The notes under the pieces are model-generated. The model worked only from the letters and a program-made list of their open reading frames with translations, searched no databases and was not told the origin of the DNA. A DNA stretch of 64,000 nucleotides from an uncultured Pelagibacteraceae bacterium (GTDB lineage Bacteria; Pseudomonadota; Alphaproteobacteria; Pelagibacterales; Pelagibacteraceae): assembly GCA_902618855.1 (NCBI GenBank), contig CACNCD010000002.1, positions 80,033-144,032 of the forward strand. Reading direction: 5' to 3'. Made by a program: the position numbers and the translations under genes. Numbering within the stretch: position 1 is the stretch's first letter; every line of letters begins with the position of its first letter. This document shows positions 38,836 to 49,648 of this stretch, in pieces.

Positions 38836-39917
38836 TTTTTCTCTACATAAATAGACTGACTTGGGAAAGCAAAAGATGCTTTATTTTTTTCCACAATTTG
38901 TTTTATAGAAATAGCAAGTCTTTCTTTTACGGCCAACCACTCATCCCAATCATCTGTTTTAGTAAAGCAACGTATATACATATCAATTGAGCTATCTGCG
39001 AACTTATCAACCCTAACCGCATAACCAAGTTCTGGTTTAAAGTCTTCATTTTCCTTTATATAATTCTCAATTTCATTTCTTATAGTTTTAAGCTGATCAA
39101 CGGTAGTATCGTACTGTAAATTAATTACCCAACTTATAATCCAATTTGTGGTTTGGCTTATATTAATTACTGCATTTTCTGCAAATTGAAAATTTGGAAT
39201 AATTGCAATTGATTTATCAAACTTTCTAATAACTGTTGATCTAAAACCTATTTTTTCAACAATTCCCTCTATAATTTCTTCAACAAGAATCCAGTCTCCG
39301 ATTTTAAATCTCTTTTCAACTAAAACTAATATTCCAGAAATTAAATTTTTAAATAAATCTTGCGCTCCTAAAGCAACAGCAACACCGAATAAACCTAAAC
39401 CTGCTATTATTGGACCTATTTTTATTCCCCAAAGCTCAAGCACTGCTGCAAGACCAAGAATAAAAATTAAAATTTTTAATGACTTTATAATCCAACCTAT
39501 TAATTCTCGGGTTAAAACTTTACCTAAACCACTTAAAATATATGAAATTGGTTCAACAATTTGATGCATAACCCAAAAAATAAAAATAGTAATTAGTGTT
39601 CTGTTTATTGTATCTACTATCGCCCTACTTTCATCTGAGAAAGACATATAATAACTTGCAATAAAAAAACCTATAACTATTGGAACGAATCTTGCAGGAC
39701 CTTCCATGGCCTGAACAAATGTATCATCCAATTTGTTACTAGTTTTTTTTGTTATACTTTCTAATCTCTTTATTATTATTCTGCTTATGATGCCTCTAAA
39801 AATAAGAAAGATTAGAAAAATTCCAACTCCAATTAAAATTTGAAAAATATCTATACCTAAAATTCCTTGTTTCCATACTGATAAAAAAAGTTCTTTAAAA
39901 TTATTAAAAATTTCCAT
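38832..39917 (-). CDS. MscS-type mechanosensitive ion channel
   Basis: LGLFGVAVALGAQDLFKNLISGILVLVEKRFKIGDWI; MscS pore helix pattern. Confidence 0.93.
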   Translation of the reverse strand: MEIFNNFKELFLSVWKQGILGIDIFQILIGVGIFLIFLIFRGIISRIIIKRLESITKKTSNKLDDTFVQAMEGPARFVPIVIGFFIASYYMSFSDESRAIVDTINRTLITIFIFWVMHQIVEPISYILSGLGKVLTRELIGWIIKSLKILIFILGLAAVLELWGIKIGPIIAGLGLFGVAVALGAQDLFKNLISGILVLVEKRFKIGDWILVEEIIEGIVEKIGFRSTVIRKFDKSIAIIPNFQFAENAVINISQTTNWIISWVINLQYDTTVDQLKTIRNEIENYIKENEDFKPELGYAVRVDKFADSSIDMYIRCFTKTDDWDEWLAVKERLAISIKQIVEKNKASFAFPSQSIYVEKK

Positions 39918-39919
39918 AT

Positions 39920-40618
39920 TTAAATTTTATATAGCAAAAATTCTTCTTCACCAGGACTAAAAATAAAAATTTTTTTCCATTTGATTTCGTTCAATACTGA
40001 TGAGGTTTTTTCGCTTATACACATCAAATTAGTATTCATCCAAAGATGATTTAACTTATATTTCTTAATTAAATTTAAAAAACTTAGAGCACTATTTTGA
40101 GAATATATATAAACTATGTTTGGCATATTAGTTTGAATTTTTTCTACAAAATGTTCATTTAATTCTTCAGTGTGATTAATTTTATAATTAATCAATCTTT
40201 TTACCTCATAACCTTCTGAAATAAGTTTTTTATGTAATTCATTAGAAATAATTTCTCCACTTACATAAAGTAATTTTCCATCAGATGAATTAAAATTTTG
40301 TAAAATAAGCTCTTTCAAATTATTAACATTTCCTTCAGCAGTAAAAGTGTTTTGAAATCCAAAGCTTCTTGCTTTTTTTTCTGTAGCTATACCTACACAA
40401 AAACAATTAATTTTTTTGTCTATATCTTTTATATTTAAAAATTTAATAGCGTTACTACTTGTAAAAATTATACCTTTAAAATCCTTAAAATTGACTTCTT
40501 TAAAGTTTTTTTTTTCTACAAAAATTAATGGCATATGAGAAACTTCATGACCAAGTTTCTGAAATTTTAGCATTAAATCATGACAATCTTCTAAGGGTCT
40601 AGTAAATAAAATATGCAT
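39920..40618 (-). CDS. hemD: Uroporphyrinogen-III synthase (HemD-like, divergent)
   Basis: MHILFTRPLEDCHDLMLKFQKLGHEVSHMPLIFVE, FTSSNAIKFL; adjacent to hemC. Confidence 0.82.
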   Translation of the reverse strand: MHILFTRPLEDCHDLMLKFQKLGHEVSHMPLIFVEKKNFKEVNFKDFKGIIFTSSNAIKFLNIKDIDKKINCFCVGIATEKKARSFGFQNTFTAEGNVNNLKELILQNFNSSDGKLLYVSGEIISNELHKKLISEGYEVKRLINYKINHTEELNEHFVEKIQTNMPNIVYIYSQNSALSFLNLIKKYKLNHLWMNTNLMCISEKTSSVLNEIKWKKIFIFSPGEEEFLLYKI

Positions 40619-40620
40619 AA

Positions 40621-41535
40621 TTATCTCTTATAAGAATTTTTAGACCTTTTTTTTAATAACTTGCCAACTTCTATACCAAGATTTTTGGCTAAATTTAATT
40701 TATTAGAGGACTTTACATAAAATCTTTTTTTTCCATCTAAGGAAAATAATTCGGCTTCTAATATAGCTTTATCAGATTCTATCTTTGCCAAAACTCCAAC
40801 TGGTGTTTCACAATCCCCCTCTAAAACTTTTAATACATTTCTTTCAGCTTGAACACAACAATGTGTTTCTTTGTGGTTTATTTTTTCCAATAAATTAATG
40901 ATATCCTCATCATCTTTTCTACATTGTAAAGCTATTACACCCTGACCAGCGCTTGGAATAATTTCTGAAGTTGAAAAAATTTGGGTAATATTATCTTCTA
41001 GATTTAAAGATTTTATCCCTGCATACGATAAAATAATAGCATCAAACAAATTTTTCTTTAATTTTTCAATTCTTGTATCCACATTTCCTCTTATAAGTCT
41101 ATATTTTAAATCTTTTCTAATTCTTTTTAATTGAAACTCTCTTCTGTATGATGATGTTCCAATGACTGAGCCAGTTTCAATTTTGTGAAAATCTAAATTA
41201 TTTTTACTAATTAAAATTTCTCTTGGATCATTTCTTTTAAGAAAACAGTTGGTGGTTAGACCTTCGGTTTCATTTGATGGAAGGTCTTTGAGAGCATGAA
41301 CTGCTATATCTATTTTTTTATTAATTAGCTCTTCCTCGATTAAATTACAAAAAAGTCCTTTGCCACCTGTATCAGATAGTCTTACATCTTGAATTATATC
41401 ACCTTTTGTTGTTATTTTTTTTATCTCTACATCAAACTCTTTAGAGGATTTTATTATTTCAGCTTTGGCTTTTTCAGCATAAATTAATGCCAATTTACTC
41501 CCACGAGAACCAATAATAATTTTTTTGCTTTTCAT
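40621..41535 (-). CDS. hemC: Porphobilinogen deaminase
   Basis: IIGSRGSKLALIYA, IDIAVHALKDLPS, SAGQGVIALQCR, EGDCETPVG. Confidence 0.97.
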   Translation of the reverse strand: MKSKKIIIGSRGSKLALIYAEKAKAEIIKSSKEFDVEIKKITTKGDIIQDVRLSDTGGKGLFCNLIEEELINKKIDIAVHALKDLPSNETEGLTTNCFLKRNDPREILISKNNLDFHKIETGSVIGTSSYRREFQLKRIRKDLKYRLIRGNVDTRIEKLKKNLFDAIILSYAGIKSLNLEDNITQIFSTSEIIPSAGQGVIALQCRKDDEDIINLLEKINHKETHCCVQAERNVLKVLEGDCETPVGVLAKIESDKAILEAELFSLDGKKRFYVKSSNKLNLAKNLGIEVGKLLKKRSKNSYKR

Positions 41536-41595
41536 ATAATTAGTTTATATTCAGTATCTTACATTGAGATAGTCTAATTTATAAAAATTAATTTA

Positions 41596-42666
41596 ATGAA
41601 AAAAAAACCAATAATATTAGGAATAGAAACAAGTTGTGACGAAACAGCAGCATCAATTATTCAAGAAAATGATGATGGAAGTATAAAAATATTATCTAAT
41701 ACTATTTCTAGTCAGTTCGATATTCATAAAGAGTTTGGAGGAGTTGTGCCTGAGCTAGCTGCGCGATCACATGCAGAAAAAATTGACTTAATAACAAAAA
41801 AAGCAGTTTTAGAGAGTGGGTTAAAAATTAATAATATTGACGCTATAGCTGCAACTGCTGGACCAGGACTGGTAGTTTGTTTATCAGTCGGTTTAAATTT
41901 TGGAAAAGCTGTTGCAGCATCATTAAAAAAACCTTTTATAGCAGTTAATCATCTTGAAGGACACGCGCTGAGTCCTAAACTAAATTCAAAATTAGATTAT
42001 CCATATTTGCTTCTCTTAATTTCAGGTGGTCATAGTCAGTTTCTTAGTGTTGAAAAATTTGGAAAATACAAAAGGTTAGGCACAACAATTGATGATGCCT
42101 TAGGTGAAGCATTTGATAAAACAGCAAAACTAATTGGTATTGACTTGCCTGGCGGTCCAAAAATTGAAAAGTATGCAAAATTTGGGAATCCAAATAAATT
42201 TAATTTACCAAAACCAATTATTAATAGAGGTGGATGCAATTTGTCGTTTGCAGGACTTAAAACTGCTGTTTTGAAAATTTCAAAAACGATAAGAACAAAA
42301 AAAGAAAAGTTTGATCTTGCAGCCTCATTTCAAAAAACAATCGAACAAATATTATATATAAAAACTAAAATCGCTATCAAAGAATTTAAAAAATTAAATA
42401 AGTATGGAAACAGATTTGTTGTTGCTGGAGGTGTTGCCGCAAATGAGAGAATTAGAAAAGTTTTGATAGATCTTTGTTATGAAGAAAATTTTAAGTCAAT
42501 TTTTCCACCTTTAAATTTATGTGGCGATAATGCTGCTATGATTGCAATGGTTGGATTAGAAAAATTTAAATTAAAACAATTTAATGACTTAGATCATCCT
42601 GTTAAACCAAGATGGCCACTAGATAAGCAAGCCGCTTTTCTTAAAGGAGCTGGAGTACAATTATAA
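41596..42666 (+). CDS. tsaD: tRNA N6-threonylcarbamoyladenosine synthase TsaD
   Basis: LGIETSCDETAASII, NHLEGHALSP, LISGGHSQF, GGVAANERIRK. Confidence 0.97.
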   Translation: MKKKPIILGIETSCDETAASIIQENDDGSIKILSNTISSQFDIHKEFGGVVPELAARSHAEKIDLITKKAVLESGLKINNIDAIAATAGPGLVVCLSVGLNFGKAVAASLKKPFIAVNHLEGHALSPKLNSKLDYPYLLLLISGGHSQFLSVEKFGKYKRLGTTIDDALGEAFDKTAKLIGIDLPGGPKIEKYAKFGNPNKFNLPKPIINRGGCNLSFAGLKTAVLKISKTIRTKKEKFDLAASFQKTIEQILYIKTKIAIKEFKKLNKYGNRFVVAGGVAANERIRKVLIDLCYEENFKSIFPPLNLCGDNAAMIAMVGLEKFKLKQFNDLDHPVKPRWPLDKQAAFLKGAGVQL

Positions 42667-42727
42667 AAATGTATTGTTAATAAATTTAAAAATTTTGTAT
42701 AATACTTTTAGTAATATTTACTTAATC

Positions 42728-43822
42728 CTAAAACTTGGATTTTATTAGGTCCACTACTTTTTCATTACCTAAATCTGTTAAATGAATTCTATCATTAAAT
42801 AACCATTTTTCATCAAATTTTTTATCGAAATAAGAATTGCAATCTAAAAACTCGATATTTAAGTTGTTACATTCTTCTTCAAGAATTAATTTATATTCTG
42901 AGTAAAAATTTTTACTTATATCAGCCCATGTTTTATGTAATCTTATTGAAGAGCTGTCTGTAACAGAAAAAAGTTTTTCCTCTTCAGATGATTTTTTTTT
43001 TTCACACCAAGTAGCCAATGGTTGTAATACATAAATAACTTTTGTTTTTGTGCCAACTTGATAATTGTGCCAAAATTTAAGATTTTTTTTAACAATATTT
43101 GTTAATATTTTTTTTCTATCAGAATTTGATAAAATTTTTTCTTTTTGGTTTGATAAATGTTTTTTTGATAAAACTTTTTTTATTAATTGTTTTATTGTAA
43201 TATTTTTCCAATCAACTTTTTCTTTACTAAAATATTCAAAGGTAAATTTAGCCATTTTTTTCTTAAAGGAAATGGTGCTGTTTTCTAATTCATTTAAATA
43301 AATCCGAGAAAAATAATGGGAGTCAAATAGTTCATCAAATTCTGTATTAAAATAAGTCATAAAAACATCTATTAAGCCAGAAAAAACAACAACTTTTTCA
43401 ACGTTGTTCAGATAATTGATAAAATTTTGAAAAATTATTGTTTCCTGAAAGCCATTGTACGCACTACAAGCCATATTGAAAAAATAAGTATCTGTTTTAT
43501 TTGATAAAATTCCTGGAATGGTTTTTTCATCATTGCTGGATCCGATCCCAAATGCAGTTGAATTACCAATTACAACTCCAAATTTTTTAAAGCCTTTGTG
43601 CAAATTTGGATGGAAAATTGAATTAATTTTATCTGTTTGATTTACCATATCGATATTAAGATTATTAAATCTAAAACCATCTTTGTCTAAATTATATACT
43701 TCAGATTTATAGTTTGTTTTATTAAAAAACATTACATAAGGTTTCCAGACTGATGAAATTAAATCATACTCTTTTAATTGTGGAGACAGACTATATCTAA
43801 CCTTATAGAACTCATCTTTCAT
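42728..43822 (-). CDS. SGNH/GDSL-like hydrolase of unknown substrate
   Basis: VVIGNSTAFGIGSSNDEKTIPGIL (block I-like GNS) and C-terminal DRIHLTDLGNEKV (DxxH). Confidence 0.6.
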   Translation of the reverse strand: MKDEFYKVRYSLSPQLKEYDLISSVWKPYVMFFNKTNYKSEVYNLDKDGFRFNNLNIDMVNQTDKINSIFHPNLHKGFKKFGVVIGNSTAFGIGSSNDEKTIPGILSNKTDTYFFNMACSAYNGFQETIIFQNFINYLNNVEKVVVFSGLIDVFMTYFNTEFDELFDSHYFSRIYLNELENSTISFKKKMAKFTFEYFSKEKVDWKNITIKQLIKKVLSKKHLSNQKEKILSNSDRKKILTNIVKKNLKFWHNYQVGTKTKVIYVLQPLATWCEKKKSSEEEKLFSVTDSSSIRLHKTWADISKNFYSEYKLILEEECNNLNIEFLDCNSYFDKKFDEKWLFNDRIHLTDLGNEKVVDLIKSKF

Positions 43823-43901
43823 GTATTTTATCTATTCCTTATTTTAATATTTCAATATGCGAATTATTATAACTGATATCAATAAAAATATAAATCTTCA
43901 T

Positions 43902-46115
43902 TTATTTGGTTTCTATATTCTCAGTTTTCTTATTTTCAATATATTTATTATAAATTTCTAAATAAGCTTTTTCTATATTGGTAGTAAAAAGTTTTGTATT
44001 AAATAAAGGTGAAGTATTCCTCAAATTAACCAATTTAATTTTAATATTTTTTAAGATGGTTAAATCATTTGCTAATTCCACAGCTGTTTCCTCATACTCT
44101 TTTGTAGTTTGGGTTATTAGTTTATTTAAACCAAGCAAATTCAATAAACTTGAAGAGACTCTACTTGCATATGTTTCTCCTTGAAGCGTAAGCACTGGCA
44201 ATCCACCTTTTAATGAGTCACAACAGGTAGAGTGTGCGTTATAAGGTGAAGTATCTAAAAACAAATCAGCAGCTCCGTATCTTGCTAAATGATCTTCAAA
44301 AGATGGTAAAAAATCTGCAAAAATAATCCTTTCAGGATCTATGCCTCTATTAATAGCTTCTTGTTTTAAATTTATACAAGATACATCGTTACTTTTAAAA
44401 AGCCAAAGAACACTACCATCAACTCTTTTTAATATTTTCATCCAAACATCAAAAAATTTTGGTAATATTTTATAACTTTGATTAAAACAGCAAAATACGA
44501 AACCGTTTCTTGGTAGACCAAGTTCCTCTTTTGTAAACGTTTTTTTAGATATTTTTTTTTTTGAGTCAGTAGTCATAAAGGTATTAGGTAAATAAATTAT
44601 TTTTTCCGAATAATATTTTTGATTTTCTTTTGGTATCAAAACTTTATCAGCAATTATATAATTAAAATAATCTGAACCAGTAGTTCCAGGATAGCCGAGG
44701 TAGCTAACTTGTAATGGAGCACATCTTTCAATAAAAATTTTAAATCTATTTTTTACAGTATAGCCCATTAAATCAACACCAATATCTATCCCTAAGTTAT
44801 TTGAGAGTTGGGCTATTTCCTTTTCACTCTTAGATTTAACATTGATAAATTTAAAAACAGTATTTGAAATTCTTTTATAAATTTCATCATCAGTATCTGG
44901 TCCAAAATAGAAACAATAAATTTCGAATTTAGATTTATCATGTAATTCAAGTAAATTTACTACTAAATTGCCAACAGCATGTTTTCGAAAATCAGCTGAA
45001 AAATATCCAATCCTAATTTTTTTTTTTATTTCTTTTTTTTGATCTAAGTTGAGATCTTTACTTAACTTAGAAAAATTTGAAATTTTTTTTTCACTTAATG
45101 TAAATGAAATCAGCTTATCCGACCATTTTTTTGCTGCTGTTTTTTGTGATTTGAGTGAGTCATAAGAAAATAATAGTGTATGAGGATTAAAAATTTTTTT
45201 TGGATCAAATACTGTATTTTTGAGATTTTGCAAATCTTCATCAAAATTTTTCCAATCACATAATTTAAGCTTAGTATGCATTATTGTGCTAATCAAACTT
45301 TCAAAATCTGGGTTTATCTCTAAAACTTTCTTAAAATTTTCTAAAGCTTCATCGTTACAGTTTGCTGCTAGAAGCAAATTGCCTTTATTATAGTATGCCT
45401 CAGCATAACTTGGATTGATTTTTATTGCTAAGTCGTAGGATTGTAATGACTCATCTATTTTTTCTATTTCAAAAAGTAAATTTCCTTTGTTATAATGAAC
45501 AACTGCATAATCTGATTTAATTTTAATTGCTCTATCAAAATTTTGGATAGCGTCTTGATATTTTTTTAATTTTAAAAATCCCATGCCAAGATTATTATAA
45601 GCTTCTAGATGATTTGGTTGAATTTCTATAGCTTTTTTATAGCTTTCTAATGACTGATCAATTTTTTTTTGCTTCCAAAGAGAATTACCAAGATTATTAT
45701 AAGCATCTGCATAATTTGGTTTTATTTTAATCGCCTCTTTAAAACTTTGAATTGCAGCTTCATATTTTTCCAACAGAAAAAGTGCATTACCCTTATTATT
45801 AAAAGCTTCTGCATTACTTGGTTGAAGTTTAATAACATCGTCCCAACATCTTAAAGCTAAATCAAACTTTTTAAGTTTAAATAATATCAAAGCATAAAGT
45901 TGAAAAACTTCGGCCTGTGGTTTTAATCTAGAAACTTCTGAAATTATTTCTTCTGATTTTTTATAATCCTTTTCTTCAAATGTTATTGCGCCAAGTAAAT
46001 GTAAAAAGTTAGGATTTTTAGGTTCGTCTTTTAGAACATTTAAGCAAATTTCTTTTGCATTCTTTAGGTAACCTTTTTTAAGAAGATTTAATACTTCATT
46101 AAATTTTGGATTCAT
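43902..46115 (-). CDS. TPR protein with SPINDLY/O-GlcNAc-transferase-like C-terminal domain
   Basis: At least 6 TPR units (AEAFNNKGNALFLLEKYEAAIQSFKEAIKIKPN...), then IRIGYFSADFRKHAVGNLV, YLGYPGTTGSDYFNYIIADKVLIP, FVFCCFNQSYKILPKFFDVWMKILKRVDGSVLWL, GETYASRVSSSLL. Confidence 0.9.
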   Translation of the reverse strand: MNPKFNEVLNLLKKGYLKNAKEICLNVLKDEPKNPNFLHLLGAITFEEKDYKKSEEIISEVSRLKPQAEVFQLYALILFKLKKFDLALRCWDDVIKLQPSNAEAFNNKGNALFLLEKYEAAIQSFKEAIKIKPNYADAYNNLGNSLWKQKKIDQSLESYKKAIEIQPNHLEAYNNLGMGFLKLKKYQDAIQNFDRAIKIKSDYAVVHYNKGNLLFEIEKIDESLQSYDLAIKINPSYAEAYYNKGNLLLAANCNDEALENFKKVLEINPDFESLISTIMHTKLKLCDWKNFDEDLQNLKNTVFDPKKIFNPHTLLFSYDSLKSQKTAAKKWSDKLISFTLSEKKISNFSKLSKDLNLDQKKEIKKKIRIGYFSADFRKHAVGNLVVNLLELHDKSKFEIYCFYFGPDTDDEIYKRISNTVFKFINVKSKSEKEIAQLSNNLGIDIGVDLMGYTVKNRFKIFIERCAPLQVSYLGYPGTTGSDYFNYIIADKVLIPKENQKYYSEKIIYLPNTFMTTDSKKKISKKTFTKEELGLPRNGFVFCCFNQSYKILPKFFDVWMKILKRVDGSVLWLFKSNDVSCINLKQEAINRGIDPERIIFADFLPSFEDHLARYGAADLFLDTSPYNAHSTCCDSLKGGLPVLTLQGETYASRVSSSLLNLLGLNKLITQTTKEYEETAVELANDLTILKNIKIKLVNLRNTSPLFNTKLFTTNIEKAYLEIYNKYIENKKTENIETK

Positions 46116-46161
46116 TAAATTTTAAATATATATTTTTATTTTATGATGATAAACATTATTA

Positions 46162-46584
46162 GTGAAAAAAAAATCTTATTGGTTATTAAAATCTGAGCCT
46201 GATGTTTGGTCTATAAAACAACAAGAAAGAGAGGGTAAGTCGGGAGTAATTTGGGATGGTGTAAGAAATTTTCAAGCTTCAAATAATTTAAAAAAAATGA
46301 AAAAAGGAGATTATTGTTTCTTTTATCATTCAAACATTGGCAAAGAAATAGTAGGTATAGTAGAGGTAATAAATGAAGCATTTATTGATCCAACTGATAA
46401 AGAAAATAGATTCGTTGCAGTTAAAGTTAGATTTAAAAGTATGTTAAAAAAACCAGTTACACTAGAAAATATCAAAAAAAATAAAGATCTTAAGCATTTA
46501 TCGCTTGTAAAACAAAGCAGATTATCAGTAATGGAAATAGATTATAAAAGCTGGAAAATCATAAATAAGATAGGTAATATTTAA
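46162..46584 (+). CDS. EVE domain protein (GTG start)
   Basis: YWLLKSEPDVWSI, WDGVRNFQASNNLKKMKKGDYCFFYHSN, IVGIVEV. Confidence 0.93.
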   Translation: MKKKSYWLLKSEPDVWSIKQQEREGKSGVIWDGVRNFQASNNLKKMKKGDYCFFYHSNIGKEIVGIVEVINEAFIDPTDKENRFVAVKVRFKSMLKKPVTLENIKKNKDLKHLSLVKQSRLSVMEIDYKSWKIINKIGNI

Positions 46585-46596
46585 TAAAAAAAATTC

Positions 46597-48642
46597 ATGG
46601 CCAGAAGATCAAAAAAAAAATCCAAATATAAAAAAAGAGTTATTAAAAAATTAAGAAAAAATAAGAGTTCAAAAAGAATTAAAAAAAATAAAAAAGTTGA
46701 GAGTAATAGCGAATTAGTTATCAAAACTAAAAATGAGTGGATTAAAAAAGCACTGATTAATAAATCTGGATATGAGACAAAATATAAAAAATCAATAAAA
46801 AATAATGAGGAATTCTGGAGAAAAGAGGGAAAAAGAATTACTTGGATTAAACCGTACAAAAAAATTAAAAACGTAAGATACAGTAAAGATGAAGTTTATA
46901 TAAAATGGTATGAAGATGGAACTCTTAATGCATCTGAAAACTGTATTGACAGACACCTTAAAGATAAAAAAGATAAAACTGCAATAGTTTGGGTTGGTGA
47001 TGATCCAAAAGATACAAAGAAAATTTCCTACAAACAACTACACAAAGAAGTTTCAAGAGTTGCTAATGGACTTAAACAGCTTGGAGTCAAAAAAGGTGAC
47101 AGGGTAACTATCTATTTAACGATGATTCCAGAGTTAGCTTATACTATGCTAGCATGTGCGAGAATTGGAGCTATTCACTCAATTATTTTTGGTGGTTTCT
47201 CTCCAGACTCGATAGCTGGAAGAATTGATGATTGTGAGTCTGATTATGTAATAACTGCAGATGAAGGTGTTAGAGGTGGAAAACTTATTTCACTTAAAGA
47301 TATTACAGATCAAGCTCTATCAAAATGTAGAGATATCAAAAAATGTATCGTTGTTAAAAGAACTGGTAATTATATTAACTGGAATAGCGAAAGAGATGTT
47401 TGGTACGATGATATGATTAAGAATGTTTCAACAAATTGTGAACCAGAGGAAATGAATGCTGAAGATCCTCTATTTATACTTTACACTTCAGGATCAACTG
47501 GAAAACCTAAGGGAGTTTTACATACAACGGGTGGATATATGGTCTACGCGTCCATGACGCATCAGTATATATTTAATTATAAACCTAAAGATATTTATTG
47601 GTGTACTGCAGATATTGGATGGATAACTGGACATAGTTATATAATTTATGGACCTCTTTCTAATGGTGCAACAACTATAATGTTTGAGGGTATACCTACT
47701 TATCCAGACAGTTCAAGATGGTGGCAAATTGTAGATAAATTTAAGGTGAATATATTTTACACAGCACCAACTGCGATTAGAGCTCTTATGAGAGAAGGAA
47801 GTGCACCAGTTAAAAAAACCTCAAGAAAATCATTAAAATTATTAGGAACCGTTGGAGAACCAATTAATCCAGAAGCTTGGATGTGGTATTTTAAAACCAT
47901 TGGAAATTCAAAATGTCCAATAGTTGATACTTGGTGGCAAACTGAAACTGGAGGAATTTTAATAAGTCCTCAAACTGGTGCTATAAATTTAAAACCTGGA
48001 TCTGCGACTAAGCCTTTTTATGGAATTAAACCGATTATTGTAAATGAAAAAGGGGAAACTTTAAAAGGAGAATGCCAAGGAAGATTATGTATTGCTCAGT
48101 CATGGCCTGGACAAATGAGAACTGTTTATGGAGATCATCAAAGATTTATAGATACTTATTTCTCGCAATTCGATGGTAAGTACTTTACCGGAGATGGATG
48201 TAGAAGAGATAAGGATGGTTATTATTGGATCACAGGTAGAGTTGATGATGTAATAATTGTATCAGGACATAATTTAGGAACCGCAGAAATTGAAAGTGCT
48301 TTTGTAGCTCATCCAAAAGTCGCTGAAGCTGCGGTTGTTGGTTACCCTCACGATATTAAAGGAAATGGTTTATATTGTTATGTTACTTTAAATGCGGGAG
48401 AAAAAGAAGATTATGATTTAGAAAGAGAATTAAAACTTTGGGTACGAAAACAAATTGGTCCAATAGCAACTCCAGATCTCATACATTTTTCACCAGGGCT
48501 TCCAAAAACAAGATCTGGAAAAATTATGCGAAGAATTCTTAGAAAAATTGCAGCTAACGAACATGATCAATTAGGAGATACCACTACATTGGCAGATCCA
48601 AGTGTTGTTGATAGTTTAGTTGAAAATAGAAAAAATAATTAA
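46597..48642 (+). CDS. acs: Acetyl-CoA synthetase with a basic N-terminal extension
   Basis: [85 protein letters not shown]. Confidence 0.96.
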   Translation: MARRSKKKSKYKKRVIKKLRKNKSSKRIKKNKKVESNSELVIKTKNEWIKKALINKSGYETKYKKSIKNNEEFWRKEGKRITWIKPYKKIKNVRYSKDEVYIKWYEDGTLNASENCIDRHLKDKKDKTAIVWVGDDPKDTKKISYKQLHKEVSRVANGLKQLGVKKGDRVTIYLTMIPELAYTMLACARIGAIHSIIFGGFSPDSIAGRIDDCESDYVITADEGVRGGKLISLKDITDQALSKCRDIKKCIVVKRTGNYINWNSERDVWYDDMIKNVSTNCEPEEMNAEDPLFILYTSGSTGKPKGVLHTTGGYMVYASMTHQYIFNYKPKDIYWCTADIGWITGHSYIIYGPLSNGATTIMFEGIPTYPDSSRWWQIVDKFKVNIFYTAPTAIRALMREGSAPVKKTSRKSLKLLGTVGEPINPEAWMWYFKTIGNSKCPIVDTWWQTETGGILISPQTGAINLKPGSATKPFYGIKPIIVNEKGETLKGECQGRLCIAQSWPGQMRTVYGDHQRFIDTYFSQFDGKYFTGDGCRRDKDGYYWITGRVDDVIIVSGHNLGTAEIESAFVAHPKVAEAAVVGYPHDIKGNGLYCYVTLNAGEKEDYDLERELKLWVRKQIGPIATPDLIHFSPGLPKTRSGKIMRRILRKIAANEHDQLGDTTTLADPSVVDSLVENRKNN

Positions 48643-49265
48643 AATTTAATTAATTTTATAAATTCTTCTTTAATATTATCCCATTTTAAGATCATTGAAT
48701 TTAAAACTATTTTTCTATCTAAAACTTTTAATTCTTCAGCGATTGGTGCCCATTCATATAAAGACAAAGCACTGTCATTAAATGGTAAAGATTTGAAATG
48801 AGTTTCCCAATTTATTTTTTGTAAACGTTTTTCGAAACCTTTTTTTCCATTTTCTATTACCTCACTTGGCATACCGTTAGAAATTTCATCATCTAATATC
48901 GACTCATAAATTTTTTTTGCATTATCAATTTCTTGATAGCCATAAAAAGTATTTAAATAAGAAAAAGAAAAAAAAGTGAGATCTTGTAATGCGACTGAAT
49001 AAATATTCCACTTTGCTTTATTTATTGATTCCAATAATACTTCATTATCAAAGTGTAAAACATATCTTGTGCCCATTCTTGTTTTTAAATATCCGTACAA
49101 AGTTACTTGGGATACCCATGCTGATTTTTTTTGAATAAATTCTTTAAGGTCACTTATATTTTTAATTTTTTTCTTGGGAATAAATGCTTTAAATAATGCA
49201 AGTAGATAAACCTTAAAATCCTCAAGCTTAATATCTTTCAAATTAAATCTGTACTTAAGTGCCAT
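48639..49265 (-). CDS. Conserved hypothetical protein
   Basis: 208 aa ORF, good codon structure, converging on acs with a 4-nt overlap; no family recognised. Confidence 0.75.
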   Translation of the reverse strand: MALKYRFNLKDIKLEDFKVYLLALFKAFIPKKKIKNISDLKEFIQKKSAWVSQVTLYGYLKTRMGTRYVLHFDNEVLLESINKAKWNIYSVALQDLTFFSFSYLNTFYGYQEIDNAKKIYESILDDEISNGMPSEVIENGKKGFEKRLQKINWETHFKSLPFNDSALSLYEWAPIAEELKVLDRKIVLNSMILKWDNIKEEFIKLIKF

Positions 49266-49382
49266 TTTCTAGTTCAGGTTGTTTTATATTTAATAATACT
49301 AGCTAATACTAGGATTTTAAGGGTTTCAATATTAATTTTTATAAGTATGCTCACGTCTTTTAACCTATAGGGAGGATTAAAA

Positions 49383-49646
49383 ATGTCAAAACAAGCACAA
49401 CATTGGGAAAAAACTAGAAATCACCTATTTATTACTTTGGCGATCTGGTTTGTATTCTCAATTGGCATCTTTTTCTTCGGAGCCGAAATGGAAGCATCAA
49501 ATTTTAGACCGTTTGGATATCCATTGTCATATTATATGACATGTCAAGGGTCTCTTGGAATTTTCGTAATACTAATTTTTTGGTTTGCAAATAGACAAGA
49601 AAAAATTGATGAAGAATTTGGTTATACTGAAAGAGAGGGTGACTAA
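49383..49646 (+). CDS. DUF4212-type small subunit paired with a sodium:solute symporter
   Basis: HWEKTRNHLFITLAIWFVFSIGIFFFG, strong SD tataGGGAGGattaaaa; directly followed by the symporter. Confidence 0.88.
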   Translation: MSKQAQHWEKTRNHLFITLAIWFVFSIGIFFFGAEMEASNFRPFGYPLSYYMTCQGSLGIFVILIFWFANRQEKIDEEFGYTEREGD

Positions 49647-49648
49647 AT

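Noticed and set aside
43902-46115. Repeated 102-nt periodicity in the DNA, possible tandem repeat or array
   Set aside because: Explained by TPR protein repeats (34 aa); copies are diverged and there are no constant spacers, so not a CRISPR or satellite.
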